Assembly: GCA_023014335.1 (NCBI GenBank)
Contig: JAECYW010000006.1
Location: 1,550,001 to 1,614,000 of the forward strand
Length of the DNA stretch: 64,000 bases
Reading direction: 5' to 3'
DNA from: Galerina marginata
Lineage: Eukaryota > Basidiomycota > Agaricomycetes > Agaricales > Galerinaceae
How positions within the stretch are numbered: position 1 is the stretch's first letter; every line of letters begins with the position of its first letter. The notes below the pieces were generated by a model. That model saw only the letters and a list, made by a program, of their open reading frames with translations, was not told where the DNA came from and did no database searches. Of the stretch, positions 1 to 12,836 are shown piece by piece. A program made the translations under genes and the position numbers.

Positions 1-2331
1 GTCTACTGAGACTGTCCGAGACTACCCAAACCAATATCATGATGAGTATATAAAGCTCCTTCGCTACATTTTCCTCGATGGAGATAGATGGGGTGCATAT
101 GATATAACCGTCAGTACTCACACACGTACCATGGTTGTGGTACTTGAACAACTTAGGTCAATGTGGCCAAGGTGCATATTCTGATGTTCCTGGCTACTTT
201 GTGGTACTAAACCCGGTTACACTGGTCTAGGGCCCATAACAAACTCCCACCTCAAATTCTTTCGGACCTGGATTACCGTATCTATTTTACCACAAAGGTG
301 TTACCAATAGCACTGTGCCACATTCCGCTGTCAAACGACCTCTTTGACTGTGTCAGCTCTATTCTATCAGAACTGGAGAGTGGATCCTTCTATCTAGGTC
401 ACTGGCGTTTTGAAGGCTGTGAACCAAAACTTTGGGCTGCTTTGCATGATTATTTGAAGGTACGGCCCCCACCAGTGCTTTTATTTGTATTCTTTTTAGA
501 GCTAATTACTCATAAAGAGATGCAAATCTGACCCTTTACTTTCGGTTTCAACCAGTCTTAAAGCTGGTTTGTAGGCCAATTGTGTAGTATATTGGATCCC
601 CCCCTTTTTTACCATTGGACACCCAAGTTTCCTGACACCATGAACTGATAAACTGATGACCTGAACCGGTCAGGCCTTCAGCACCGCAAGAATTAGGGAC
701 CTGGCCCCTTTTCCTGCGATGCTACAGGAATGCGACTATAGAAACGGGATCAAATTGCAGAGAGACTCGAGAGAGAGTAAATGAGGTCGGAAGAGGCAGT
801 CTACACTCGCGCCGCATGTCGGGCAGGAAGTGTGTCCGAAAATGGCGAGAACATATACAATCCACATAGAAATGAGCAGAATTATTACAGTCACTGGCAA
901 GGCCAAGTTGACCAGCAGACGTTACATCCGGCGTGAATAATAAAAGCGGGTTACATAAGACCTGACGAAGTATATCGGCGTCCTCTGAGTAGCCCAAAAA
1001 GGATCTCCGAATTGCTTCCTCATATAATAATTCATTAATAAATTAAATACTGAAGACTCTGTTGTCCGATGAGTTGCCCTTAGGGTAGATCCATAAACCG
1101 AAAATTTGTGTTCGTCAATGACTCAATGTCACCACAACTTCCATAAATCGCATCACCGATGATCCTTCCCAAACTCGACGATCTTCAGCCCTTGGATAGG
1201 CAATATTTTCCAGGTGAGCGTTTCGAAAGCATAAACGGAACAGACAAGATGCGTGAGTACTGAGAGTTAATGAAGAGATACAATGCCCAGACTCTCAGCG
1301 GTCATTAAAGTGCGCCTTTGAAGGACCTGGGCTTTACGACATGTAATATGCAACATATCGAACATCACTTCGCGGTTCCTTTACTTACAGTTCATGCACA
1401 CTGCCACTGGCAGCAGATCCGATGGCTCTAAGACTTGATTGCTTTGTAAACCAGTATACTACATTATAGAAATTTGATTTCAACCCCAGAAGTTGCATCT
1501 TCCGCTTGTATTCTGTTCAACTGTAAGGTTACTAGAGTTAGTGTGCTGGTAAAATCGCTTGAAAGCAACTACGGATCCTTGGAAGGAGATCGGAAGATAA
1601 GTACTTGAATTCGTGATACAGGAATAAAAATCAAGTACTTCGTTTACATGTAGGATGACTTAGTGAATTATCCAGGTGCAGGAATCCATCGATACCCAGG
1701 ATGGCGGACCGACTCGGAGCACCCCAGTCTTCAAAGCGGAGTCTTAATTGACAGTTGCCTTAACCGGTTATGAGCGCTTATTTCCTTCAATCAAGTGCAC
1801 GCTCGTCCCAGGGTCCAACCCTTTCCTGGGACATCGCGGAATCCGCGGAAAGTGCGCCGATATTCGGCTCATAAGACATAATCTCATTTTACGAGTGGGT
1901 GAGCCATGGATTAATGCAGAAGGTTCACGTTTGCTCTGCCGCGTGTACTTTTTGATCATTCGCCATATAACTGATTACGACAATATCAGCTGGATGTCCA
2001 CTTTCGTTGACATATGTCATCAGTGGTCACAAGGTCTTGTTCTTAACCTTAGACGTGTGCTTATCTCTCTCGACGACCATCTATTTGCCTCTCTGTAATG
2101 GCGTCCGCGATATGTGGGCTTCCGAAATCGATAAGTTATAGACCAGTCGCCCAAGAGCTAGCAAGGTTGCGGGAGCGGGACGATCCCTAAAAATACAGCA
2201 CTAAGTATAATTGATGCATATCTTTCCAGGGTCTGTCACTTACCCACCGCCGCATCTCATCGGGCTGTGAACATATACATATAAAGACAGCCGAAAGGCG
2301 CTATAACGAATACCTACCCCCACCATCCACG
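1..2331. other. No confident gene
   Basis: This 2.3 kb stretch has only short open frames (longest 116 codons at 1748-2098 on + and 91 codons at 722-997 on -). None shows a motif I recognise or a convincing intron-exon chain. The open frame ending near 460 on + stops at a plausible GT donor, so it could be the last part of an exon of a gene running in from the left. I regard the rest as intergenic or degraded sequence. Confidence 0.4.
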
Positions 2332-3402
2332 ATGGCAGATGCTCCCGCTTGTTTCAATCCCAATCCTGCAATCTTTGGCCTGGGAGTAAGTAGCTCCTCG
2401 AACCCGCACTTGGGACTTACTGACTGTCAATAGGTACGGATAGGCTTTTATTTTATTGGTATCCTCGCAGCGGTAACGCCAATCAAGTCAACTTTCACGA
2501 CATGGAAGCTCCAACAAATTGAAAATGGAAACGAAGACGTGCAACCCAAACGGGAGATTTCTAGTATCGTTACAGTCCAAGGCGTTCAAGGGCTAGGCTT
2601 ACTCGTTACAGCCGTTATCCAAACGGCCTTGGGGCAGCTCAGCCTCTATCACGCATTTCTAATCATCAACTTGCTCTTCTTGCTCAGCACGTCGTTTCTA
2701 TACTTTCTTTTTAGTCGTATGTCTCGTTTTCTTATCTCAATTCGGGTCTCATTGTTGGTCATACAGCCGGCATTTCTCTTCGCCGTCGATGGTTCTTCCT
2801 CTTCGCCCTCCTATTGCTCTCAATTTTCAGTCTCTATGTCGGCCTGCATGCATCTTCATTCGGCTCCCAACCAGATTGCAATCACACAGTCCAAATCATT
2901 TGGATCTTCCGGGTGACAACAGCAAGCTTTGTATGGTTCCGGAATTTCGGAATCACAATATTTTCCGTCTACCTTGGAGTGGCCCTTCTGCATATCGCAC
3001 AGCTGTTCCTGTTTAAGAGAACAACAACGGATCTGGGTTCGACGCCTTTGCGAGCTTATGGATTGACTGTGCTGCTGTAAGTTTGCAATAATGCCCCAAT
3101 AACACCCACTTTAATTACTCGATATATTTTCCTCAGCATCAATTTCGTTCTCATCGGCGTCATTGAGGAAACAGTATGTTTTTCTTTCTACCTGGTAAAT
3201 GACGTATCAGCTCATATTTTTGTCACTGCAGATCAGAGTCAACAATGTTCCGGACAACACATTGTGGTCCTTCGGTCAAGTCCTACCAATTGTAATGCTA
3301 ATTGGACCAGTTTTCGACGTATGGGACGACAACTTCCCCTTGCTCAAAGCGGCGTGGCTTAAACGTCGTGGAGCGAAATCATACAGCAAGTTGGACTACT
3401 GA
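2332..3402 (+). CDS. Multi-pass membrane protein, function unknown
   Basis: Five exons: 2332-2385, 2434-2716, 2767-3076, 3137-3173 and 3232-3402, giving 284 residues. All four introns are 48-60 bp with GT..AG ends, and the sum of exons is a multiple of three. The protein opens MADAPACFNPN and has about six or seven hydrophobic segments, for example LGLLVTAVIQTALGQL, HAFLIINLLFLLSTSFLY and FFLFALLLLSIFSLYVG. The C-terminus is hydrophilic and basic (RRGAKSYSKLDY). It looks like the lineage-specific polytopic proteins common in mushroom genomes. I see no catalytic motif, so no function is assigned. It is transcribed away from the non-coding left end and towards the convergent F-box gene. Confidence 0.75.
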
Positions 3403-3896
3403 CCGACCTGGGCAATTCAAACTGCGCGGGTGTTGAGTCCCACAACCTTGACACAGCATTGTGCTTACTAGCCGAATGTAGATTATTTCTTGGCCATCTT
3501 TTGTATATATATTTGCATACTGCAGGCTTTCGGTCACCATATTAATACATCATATGGCTACATGCGTAACTTGTAACTAGCCAGCAAAATAAGGAATGAT
3601 CTGCGAAAAAAATTGTCAATACATAGGACCGGAAATATGGAAAACGAGTCATACATATAATCATTCCAGGCTTGGATGATCTTTTCGATACTTGGGTGGA
3701 GTCATGAAGAAAACTAGGCAAGGAAATAAAAACCAGAGGCCAATATTAGATTATAAGTATAAGTAAGTAAACATCTACGACTCTAGATCTACAATGAGAT
3801 GAGTAAAGAGATAAATATATATATCGACAGCAAGGCAACAGGACACAATAACAACATCTATTATCTAAGGTTAAACGAGAAGGAAACTATAGTCGC

Positions 3897-5717
3897 TCAC
3901 AGAAACCCTGCTTCAGCTTGAACGACGGATTCTACGTGTTCTCTAATCCAACTCCAGGATTCGGCATTGGTGGAAAAGTGGTTATCGAGGCAGAGCATCT
4001 TTAGAGGTCTGCCCATACTCCGACGAGTGCTTATCACTCGGTGGAGGAGAGGTTTACTGGCATTTAGGTCGTTGCAAATGGAGAGAACTTCAAAGGCGGG
4101 CCAGGGGAGTGAGGGTATATCAGCGTTGGAGGAATCGTCAGGAAGGAGATGGTGAACGAAAGCGTTGGAGCCGACAGAGTCTAATGAGAGGCGTCGCAGG
4201 TATGGGAAGGCCTGGACGATATTGGCATAATGTAAGTTGGTTGGATCAGCGGGTACGATGTCAGTCATGTCGATGAGTTTTAGAGAGCTGAGGGACGGGT
4301 ATTGGGAGGAGTTTCGCGCCAGGGTATCTGTGATATTCTTCCACTGGAACGCCTGGAGATTCTTGAAGATCAAGGAACGAAGGGACGGAAGCAAAAACAC
4401 ACGCAGGAATTCCGCGCTGTATTCTGGTGTCGGGACTGGCGAAACTGGATGGTGGAAGTCCAACATTAGCGTCTCGAGGGAGGGAATAGCGACAGTCGAC
4501 TCCATTTCCAACACCAAACCTTCTTGGATGAACCCGTCTACGTTATCCAACATCTGGCGAAGAGCGTCGTTGGGATAGATGTCTAGGAAGAACAGATGTT
4601 TTAGGTTCTTCAAGGTCGAAAACATCGCCTTCATTGTGCTGTAGTCCGGCAAGAAGACCTTGCGTAGTTCCAGACTGACCAACGTTGAGGCAGAAAGTGC
4701 CTGTGTTGCCAGATTGACGTTCGCGGATTGGACGAAGAGGCGATTAGGGAAACCCGTGCACAGGGGTTCGTCCTGAGGATAGGACAACCGAGTGTTCTTG
4801 GGCAGGTGGGGAATGGCCGTATAATTCATGATGGTTCGTGCGGTCTGCGAGGCGGAGCCGACACCCTCCCGCAAAGTCAAGGACTCAAGTTTGGGGCACT
4901 GGAAGATTTGGATGAGGGATACGATGCTGGATGTTAACCATTCCGACGAGTACACCTCAAGTGCGCGTAGGTTGGGTAGTAGGATCTGTCCATCGTGGTG
5001 GTCGTTGGCGTATAGTTGTTGAGTGACGTGCCACGGCTTGACGTGTAAGATCAACCTCTGGAGCGACGTGCACCCTCCTAACATGTCGTCAAACCGAGAG
5101 AAAGTGGGCCAATTTCCATAGCCACGGATCTCAAGGGTTTCAAGGTCCCGGAATGAGATGTCGAGGTTTTCGAGGTTGATATTTCGGAGGCAGAGCCTAG
5201 AGAGTCGTGGGGTTTGACCTCCAAAGACGTTTGGCGGAAGCGATATTCGGCGCTCGTGGGAATAGAAAGAGATGTCGAGGTTCTCTAAAGTGGGAACATT
5301 GATGCGGTGAAGAAAGGAGAGGATATAGCTGCTACTGGTAACGATAGAAAGTCGGCGCCACCGCTTGCTATGGGGGACAAGCAGGTCCAGGATGGGGTCC
5401 GTCAAATGGCTGTTCCAGAAGCAGCTGAATTGGATATCCAGGGGGTATTCCTTTGACCGCTCGAGGTATAATGGTAGTTGGTCTATTTCTTCGGCCGCGT
5501 TTCCTTGAGATAAATAAATGACACTCCATAGTGATGGTGTATGAATGGTCTGTTGCCGGAACCTGCGGGAGATCTGCATCGACAACGTTCGGAATTCTGT
5601 GTCGGGAGTAGGTCCTTCGCTGTAATCGAAATACCCCAATTCGAGGACGAGAGACAGCAGTTCGTTGGGAATCAAGTCGAGCGAGGACCTAGCCCGCGAG
5701 ACCTCGATGGATTCCAA
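3897..5717 (-). CDS. F-box/LRR-type protein
   Basis: Single uninterrupted frame of 606 codons. Residues about 13-28 read LDLIPNELLSLVLELG, the start of an F-box, which in other proteins binds Skp1 in an SCF ubiquitin ligase. The rest carries irregular leucine-rich segments (LENLDISF, LSRLCLRNINLENLDISF, LVSLELRKVFLPDYSTMKAM), the usual substrate-recognition half of fungal F-box proteins. Start: the ATG at 5717 is followed directly by the F-box and no upstream exon is needed. Mushroom genomes carry large expanded sets of such genes. The substrate cannot be told from sequence. Confidence 0.85.
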   Translation of the reverse strand: MESIEVSRARSSLDLIPNELLSLVLELGYFDYSEGPTPDTEFRTLSMQISRRFRQQTIHTPSLWSVIYLSQGNAAEEIDQLPLYLERSKEYPLDIQFSCFWNSHLTDPILDLLVPHSKRWRRLSIVTSSSYILSFLHRINVPTLENLDISFYSHERRISLPPNVFGGQTPRLSRLCLRNINLENLDISFRDLETLEIRGYGNWPTFSRFDDMLGGCTSLQRLILHVKPWHVTQQLYANDHHDGQILLPNLRALEVYSSEWLTSSIVSLIQIFQCPKLESLTLREGVGSASQTARTIMNYTAIPHLPKNTRLSYPQDEPLCTGFPNRLFVQSANVNLATQALSASTLVSLELRKVFLPDYSTMKAMFSTLKNLKHLFFLDIYPNDALRQMLDNVDGFIQEGLVLEMESTVAIPSLETLMLDFHHPVSPVPTPEYSAEFLRVFLLPSLRSLIFKNLQAFQWKNITDTLARNSSQYPSLSSLKLIDMTDIVPADPTNLHYANIVQAFPYLRRLSLDSVGSNAFVHHLLPDDSSNADIPSLPWPAFEVLSICNDLNASKPLLHRVISTRRSMGRPLKMLCLDNHFSTNAESWSWIREHVESVVQAEAGFL

Positions 5718-6317
5718 TTTCGGGAAGAGAATATTCCTCCCATCGACGGCGCTCTTGTCAAATGCCTGAGAACCAGTTCCTACTGTCGAAGTATGGTGAG
5801 ACGACGCGAAATAATCATTGGAACTGTGTCAAAACGCGTCTGTTTAATGGTTGATACTTGACACGTGTAACGTCTCGAGCTTACCCAAGGCCATTGGGAG
5901 TATTGAGAACGCTGGTATTAGCAAATGGAGAGACGACCCGGGGAGTCAGAAAATCTCCCATGATGAATACCGCTGAGGTGGGGATGAGGGGAAGTGGGGA
6001 AAAAAATATGGGGTTGCAACTTTCCATATGTATTGATCGGCATAGCGGGTGGCTGTGCCAATGTTAAGGTTTATCCCGATCACTTCGTTAAGCCGATCTC
6101 CTTATCTCTAAGTCGTGAGCCCAATACGTGATGAGGATTTGTAAAGAAAAGATAAGAGCAACGATTACTCACGCACCGGGTAATATCTAGCATGAAACTC
6201 CACTCCAGATTTGCCTTGTGCTTGACGGCGAGGAATACGGACAAAAACATTATATTGCAAAGGAACGAGTCGACGACGATAATGAGTGAACCATGAGCCC
6301 AACCAAAAACCCAAAAT

Positions 6318-8574
6318 TCAAGCCATGAAAGTGAATTGCAAACCATCATCGTCTATCTCCATACCACCGCCAGAACTCGTTGGCTCCGCTCTTACCCTGT
6401 GAGCTTTTCTCGCCCGCTTTGCCTCCTTCTTGAGACCCTTCCGGTTCAGTGGATTGCTCCGACTCATCTGGTCCAGTACATGCTTGTCAGGTGGGGCGTC
6501 ATAGGCTGGGACGTCTTTGGACTTCCGCTGTCGCTTGGGTTGACGGGTGTAACGACTCGGTTCGCTGTCCATAGCGTTAGGGTCATTACTGACGGATGGG
6601 GGGTGTTGGAAGTTTTGCGGGACATCCGAAGGAGATCGTGAACGTTTTCTTGGTATGATGTGGCGTAAATCATCGGATTCCATTGGGACGCTATAAGTAC
6701 CAACAATTGAGTACCAAGAAAATACTAAAGGACTCGCATCACACCTATCTTGATCCATTGCTTCGGGAGTCTGCACAGCATCCCAAAAGATATCACCATC
6801 TTCATCAGCGACCATGGGTACATCATCATTGTCACGACCCGCAAAAGCACCAGCATCAGCAGTCCCGAAAAGTCCTTCCAGTTCGAATGGTTTCGAAAAC
6901 TGTGACAAAATTTGGGCCTGGCCAACATTTTCAGCACCAGGTGCGATGATGGGTGCCTCGTCTCCGTTGCGGGTGGAAGGAACTGTTCGTTATTAAAATC
7001 AGAAAATAGTCGCGAAAATGGATAAGTGACGGCGTACCCGTTGAAGGTATCAGTGAAGGATGGATGGCTGGAGGTATTGAGAAGTAAGGAATTTTCTGCT
7101 GGTTCCAGTCTGTCAGGACTTGACGAGCTGCAGAGTTAAGATCGGGGGTTCCGCCCTGGAAGAGCATGAGTCAGAAAAGCAGATGTTTTACTATATGCAA
7201 AGTCACCTTCAGAAGTCGACCGTTGGTTAAAGCAAGCATAGTAAGGAATTCCAAAGTGGAATTAAACTCTGGGAGGTTGTAGATTTTTTGCAACGTCGCA
7301 GACGACGTTCTCGCGAGGATCTCTTCGACTGAAGGGTAGAAATCGGGATGAGGCCGCAAACTTTGTGGAAACAACAATTACTGACCAACTGCAATCGGAT
7401 CTTCCACATCCTCAACTTTAACAACGTTACGAAGAAGCACGCTGCTCTTCTTGCTTCCCTTTCCATCGTCGTAGTCATCATCGTCAAAGACGACTCCAGG
7501 AGAATCGAGGATGCGCATTCCGCGTTCCAGTTGCACAGTCTGGAGATCCTTGGTATGCCCTGGTTGAGCGGCCACCGCGCAAACCTACATGGTAGATAGA
7601 AAAATATAAGGTTGCGAAAAGGTAGACGGGATAAAGCCAGAAAACCCACCTTACTGCGCTTGAGACTATTGATCAGACTACTCTTACCGACATTTGGATA
7701 TCCCACAACACCAATCGTGATGCTACCAGCTTTCGGTTTATAAGCTTTCAGTAGCTTCAGCAAAGAAGGTGCTGTCGATGACGAAATATTTGTCCGTTGG
7801 TGCTGTGACGAGGCCGAAGACAGGAAAGGCAACGTAGGCGTTGAATGCCGCAAATATTTGAGCCACTGTTGGGCATTAGACCGAGGTATTAGATCTTTTA
7901 AACCTTGAGCTTTGAGTTAAAAAGCAGAAACATCGAAAAAACTTGCCTATTTTATTGAGCACAAACACCAACTTCTTGCCCTCCGACTCCCGACGCCTTA
8001 CCTCCTCTTCAACCAGCCTGCTTCTGCAACCCTCTGGATCTCGCGCATCCAGCACTAGAATGACGATGTCGCTTTCGTCGACCACCTTGTGCAGAGTCTT
8101 CAAGTAGTATTTCCGCATCTGCTCTCTCGTCTTCGCAAAGCCACCGGAAGTCGATGATGAGGGGTCCATAAATTGCTGCGACAATTCCGCAGCCGCCTCT
8201 GCCTCAGACGCTAGCATCGCGAGAGTAGACAGAGTGGGCTCGGATGCCATTGGTGAATCTGGATTCATTTGCCGATCAGGTGGCACCTGGTCATTAAAAT
8301 CTAGGTAAACCTCTGCAGCAGCGGATGCGATCATTCAACACACACCATGGGCTTCTTTTGCGCATTTCTGACTTTGAGTTTAAGGTTCGGCAGGCGCGGT
8401 ATTCCAGGATCTTTTTTGAGTTCTTGAACATGAACACAAGGTCAGAATTTTGGCTCTGAAGAAACAGGAAGATCCTGACTTGATTTCAGAGGAACATCAG
8501 GCTTCCTTGACTCTGGGAAGCTAATAAGTGTGGAAATTTTCAGTAAGAATGAGAAGCGCACTTGATCTGCCCAT
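6318..8574 (-). CDS. NUG1: Circularly permuted nucleolar GTPase, Nug1/GNL3 type
   Basis: Family role: assembly and export of the 60S ribosomal subunit in nucleolus and nucleus. The G motifs come in permuted order: NKID (G4), then GYPNVGKSS (G1), PGHTK, and DSPGV (G3). Exons going leftwards: 8312-7947, 7894-7650, 7584-7386, 7328-7207, 7154/5-7038, 6982-6745 and 6690-6318. The intron at 7895-7946 has a GC donor and an AAG acceptor, and splicing it restores NKID exactly. The C-terminus is basic (NPLNRKGLKKEAKRARK), as in the family. The N-terminal signature KKDPGIPRLP is encoded near 8375-8416, but its link to a start codon (perhaps 8574) and to the exon at 8312 is not clean. The 5' end is therefore uncertain. 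Confidence 0.8.
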
Positions 8575-8824
8575 GGTCATGGAGGAAATACTGGAAGGAA
8601 AGAATATCGAAGACAGGAAGCGCGGCGAAAAACAATAGTGGCATGCATTGTTACGTAAGGAGCCAGCCGGTCCGTTTTATCCGTCTCTCTCTGAACTCGT
8701 CGTCCTTTCCACCTGAAAAAGCTTGTTGGTGATGTACGTACATATATAAATACGAGCTACTAGTATAGCGGCATAGCCCCAAGGCTTGGGTTCGTGCGCA
8801 ACATGCAAATACAACTATTAATTT

Positions 8825-10767
8825 TTACCGTTGGGAATAGCTCAGATTCGGCATCGGCTGCCTCACTTCAGGTCGTCCTCGTCCCGCAGGCCCTATCAAT
8901 CCATAACCAAGAGCTTTCACCTGTGCACTGATAACATCAAGGTCTTCTATAACTTGGAGCGTATTCGTCGACTCCGGCGATTGATGATCGTCAACCGAGC
9001 TCGGAAATTCAGCCATTGAGAGCCTGCGTCGCCTGTCGAGGTTGATTGGGCTCACACGAGGCCTAGGATTCTCGGACTCCTTCAAATTCCCAAAGCCCGA
9101 CACAGGCGGTTGATGATCCTCAACCGACCTCGTAAAATCACCCACTGAGAGCCTGCGTCGCCTGTCGAGGCTGACCGGGCTCATACGAGACCTAGGATTC
9201 TCGGACTCCTTCGAATTCCCGAAGCCCGACACAGGCGGTTGATGATCCTCAACCGACCTCGTAAAATCACCCACGGAGAGCCTGCGTGCCCTGTCGAGGC
9301 TGACCACGCTCCTCCGCGACCAATGATACTCGGACTCCCTCCAATTTCCAAAGCTTGACCCCGAATCACGCTCGCTTGTTGTTATCAGCTGATCGGTGCT
9401 GACGGACGGCGAAGAAACGCTAGGCGCTCGTTCGATATCTTCCTGGCTCAGGCTACGACGCCTGCGTCTCCTGCGGCGGTCGAGGAGGAAGCAGCCGAAT
9501 ACGACGAGGAAAAAAATGATGACCGAAACGAGGCTGATGCCGATCATGGAACCGGATGTTAGCCCGCCTGCGGATGATTCCTGAGGTATTGTCTGCCTTG
9601 GCGTTGGCGAGGTACTTGAAACGGAGGTGTGCGTTGATGATGGAGAACCAATTGATGGGGTACTTGTCGAAGATGGTGTTGGAGAGTCAGTCGATGTTGT
9701 ATAATATGATCCTGATTCCGAAGATGTCGTCGAAGTTAACGCTGTGCCGGTATTTGCATCGGATGTTGATGTCCTCGTCGTCGGGTTAGTTAATGAGTCA
9801 GTTGACGGCGGTACCATACAAGGAGGTAGTTGGGATGCTGACGTTGGCGTCTCATGCGGTAGGCTGCTTGAAGTAAGGGTCGGGGACGAGGGCTCACTTG
9901 AGCAGAAGATAGAGGTTGTCGTTGTGATGGGTGCCATGTCCATGCAGGGTGAAAGAGTCGGAGACGTAAATATTGTATTCACCACCCCCGATGAAGTCGT
10001 TGGGAGGGGCGGGAACAAAAAATTCGTTGAAAGCTTCGGCAGCCCACAACCCAGCGTCGGAAGGGTTGAAGGCATATACGTCATCCCAGATGAAGATGCT
10101 GAGAGGGGCGGGAATAAAAAATTGGTCGAAACCTTGGGCACAATACATCCCAGCGTCGGAAGGGTGGTTTGTGTAGGTGTCGGTGTGAGGGTCGATGGTC
10201 TGGGGCACAAAATAGTCGAATCCGTGTCCTGACTATCGGTGATGAAAGGAAAAGACGGCCCTGGCGGGATAATAGGAACCTCTGTCTCTGGATCGTCTCT
10301 GCGCGCGAGTCCCCTCGAGTGATGGACTGTCGATTTGCGGACAGTGGTGTGGGCTGCACGCAATGAGCCAAAACCATTCGAGTTGATTATTTTTGCAGCA
10401 GCGTCGTCCGTTCCTATCGAGAGGCTCTTGATGGATGGGTATTCCGATAGACGGAACCTGGCTAGATAGACTCGACCTAGCTGCTTTGGCAACGAACATC
10501 AGCTTTCACACATTGCTAAAACGTGCAAAGAAAACGTACGTTCAAAGTCCCGAACTCGGATGAACGGGACCACCTATTACGCAACCCAATACCTGCTTCC
10601 CTCTCCATAAAACCACCTAATTCATCATAAGGCCCCGTCCCCCATAGTCTCAAAACGGCAATGTAAGAAATTGAAATCAAAAAGACCCAGAAGAAAAGAG
10701 TGACAAGGACAATAACTGGCACACGGTTTCTGGAAGGAAAAGATAAATAGAAACCACGCTCAAGCAT
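8825..10767 (-). CDS. Ser/Thr-rich two-TM protein with three cytoplasmic repeats
   Basis: Exons 10540-10767 and 8825-10480 with a 59-bp intron; 627 residues. Exon 1 gives a short basic N-terminus and a hydrophobic segment (VPVIVLVTLFFWVFLISI). Next comes a long Ser/Thr/Pro-rich region with two copies of a segment around LPTLGC..P..STNFLFPPL, probably extracytoplasmic and O-glycosylated. A second membrane segment follows (ISLVSVIIFFLVVFGCFLL) with a run of arginines as stop-transfer. The tail holds three 43-residue repeats, each with an arginine cluster before Leu-Ser (RRLSVGDF), which fits a basophilic kinase site. I infer a surface sensor or adhesin-like protein. No enzyme domain is visible. 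Confidence 0.7.
8972..9358 (-). repeat. Three tandem 129-bp coding repeats
   Basis: Three in-frame copies with a spacing of exactly 129 bp (43 codons). Matching phrases start at 9017, 9146 and 9275. The two left copies in + coordinates are closer to each other than either is to the third in places, for instance in the shared EDHQPPVSGFGN linker. Each copy carries the RRLS-type motif. The boundaries given are approximate. Confidence 0.85.
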
Positions 10768-11992
10768 GGTGAGAATGAGAAGAGGTCAAAGTGAAGAGGC
10801 AAACGCCGCAATCGGTTCCGATTCCAAGGAGTGTACTGAGCGGCCTGCCGGAGACATAGAGAAGAGGACGGAAGAGAGGGGCGGGGGGCGAGGAAAAGCG
10901 CATCTAGGTCTAGTTTATGATCTGACGCAGATGCAAAATTGGGACATCTTGATGACAATGATACCTGACACTGCTAAACTCCAGTGAGGCGATGAGGTAA
11001 AGTCGTTCCGAACAAGTGTCATGAACAGAACAGAATCTGCGTCGTTTGACAACGCAGTTGGGTTCAGCTTCGAACATGGTTTCGGTGAAGGGCGGAGCGG
11101 CTATCCATAGTTGCTACGAGGGTTTTTGGTTTAAAGATGTGTTGAGAAATAATTTGGGATCGCCCTCCATGCCCGTTTGTATAATCAACGTTGTAATATC
11201 AGACGTATTCAGGCGTTGAGAATACCCGTTCATTCCGTTCAATATCGCGTAAGTTTGTTACGAGTCTGGGTGAAAAGGTTACTGACCTGAAGAAACTACT
11301 TGATGGCTTCTCGGAGGAAAGCAACATTGATTTTGCGTGATCCGCCACAAACCGAGGGTTTCGCCAAACATAGGTCAACTAGGGATCTTCTTGTAGGATC
11401 GTTCTTGCATGCCGCGAAATTAGAATGCAATTCGAATGGCCTGCAGCACGTCCCAATCACTGCATGCTAGGTCATATATACTTACGAAAAGCATAGATCA
11501 GTGGCCTTCAGCTCAAATTCAGCTTATATAACTAGTAAGCCATTTCCTAGTACTACATTTTTCTACATTTTTATCTGCGTACTTACACTGCCATACTACG
11601 CGACAATAGGTTGCCAATTACAATAGCCCTCTGCTATGGCCAATGGTAGGGTTACTTTGACATTTTCGAAGGTCCCATCGCCCTAACATTGTCATCTAGG
11701 TCACTTTTCGTGCTTCGTCGTACCGTGAAAAGTACATAAAGAGGACTCCTGAAATCGAAGTCAGCCTTGAGAAGTTGAAATGGTGGATTACGTCTGTGAT
11801 CGAATGCCAACCAATTCTCCACGTCGCTCACGAGCGTGTCAATTGGGTGTTTCATGACCAGCTGTGCTCGACAACACAGCCAAGAAAGGGAGGCTCCAAA
11901 AATAGCCCCATTCCAATTTATAAAGTGCCGCCAGTCCCGTCGTTCGCAGCTTTACTTCTCTACTCTCATCTATCATACCCGACCAAAACCTC
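10768..11992. other. Intergenic, no gene seen
   Basis: About 1.2 kb between a start on - and a start on +. Only short, overlapping frames occur. It presumably holds promoters for both neighbours. Confidence 0.5.
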
Positions 11993-12629
11993 ATGTTAAT
12001 TTTCACTTCTCCCCAACTCTCGTCCGGATCCCTTCAATATGCCCTGGCACGAAAGCCCAACAACCAGTTGGTTCTCATCTTCGCACGCGCCTATGGCATG
12101 CTCGAAACGAGGGAGAGTGCCATTCTGAATTTTACTACACCCCACTCGCAAAAACCGCAATTATCAGCGGAGAACCGTCTTCTTATATGGCTCGACTCCG
12201 ACGTCGATAGAGATGACAGGGAGTTTGTTAAGCCTCCAGGCGGTATGCTCGCGGCCTTACTCGCGGCAGACCCACCCATTGTAACAGCCACGGGAAGGAC
12301 AAAAATGATGTCTTCAGCTGAAGGTCGCGAACGAGAGGCCGTCGAGGTGGAGTTGATGATGTCTGCCGATGATCTGGCCCGGGTTTGTTACTATTGTCAT
12401 GCGATAGAAACCGATGTCGATGCACGGGAAGCTCGATTTCAAGTATGTGGTGGAGATGGTTTTGAAACACAGTATTGTTGCAGTTCAGTAAGTATGATTA
12501 TGGACAAATTAACCAGACCTTTAATGCTGATCTCCCATCATTTAGTGTTCAGCCTCATCAGGAATCCGAAGATTTGCTATGTCGTTGTCAAATACTTTAG
12601 AGGCAGTTATTCAGTCGTACAGGTCTTAA
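11993..12629 (+). CDS. Small cysteine-rich, possible zinc-finger protein
   Basis: Exons 11993-12487 and 12546-12629 with a 58-bp GT..AG intron; 192 residues. The C-terminal half has the spacing CYYCH, then VCGG, then QYCCSSCS after splicing. This resembles a MYND or treble-clef zinc-binding site but is not a full match to any I can name. The N-terminal half has no recognisable domain. The intron joins the two cysteine clusters in frame, which supports the model, but a protein of this size could still be a remnant. Confidence 0.45.
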
Positions 12630-12836
12630 TGTGGGTATGCACTGGTTCAGTAATCAGAATTTCCGAGGCGCTCCCGAAAGAGTGAACACGGAAATCTGGA
12701 AGTACATTCGAGGTAGAAATAGCCTTAGTATATAATAGGTGCGAGACAGTAAGTGCTGGGAATTTTTGAGTCCAAAGAACTACCGCAAGGTGGGCGCTTG
12801 AGCAAGTCCGAACCTGGGGCTTAGAGATTTGATCAA

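Noticed and set aside
9744..10232. 162-codon + strand frame
   Set aside because: Shadow of the repetitive Ser/Thr-rich region on the other strand.
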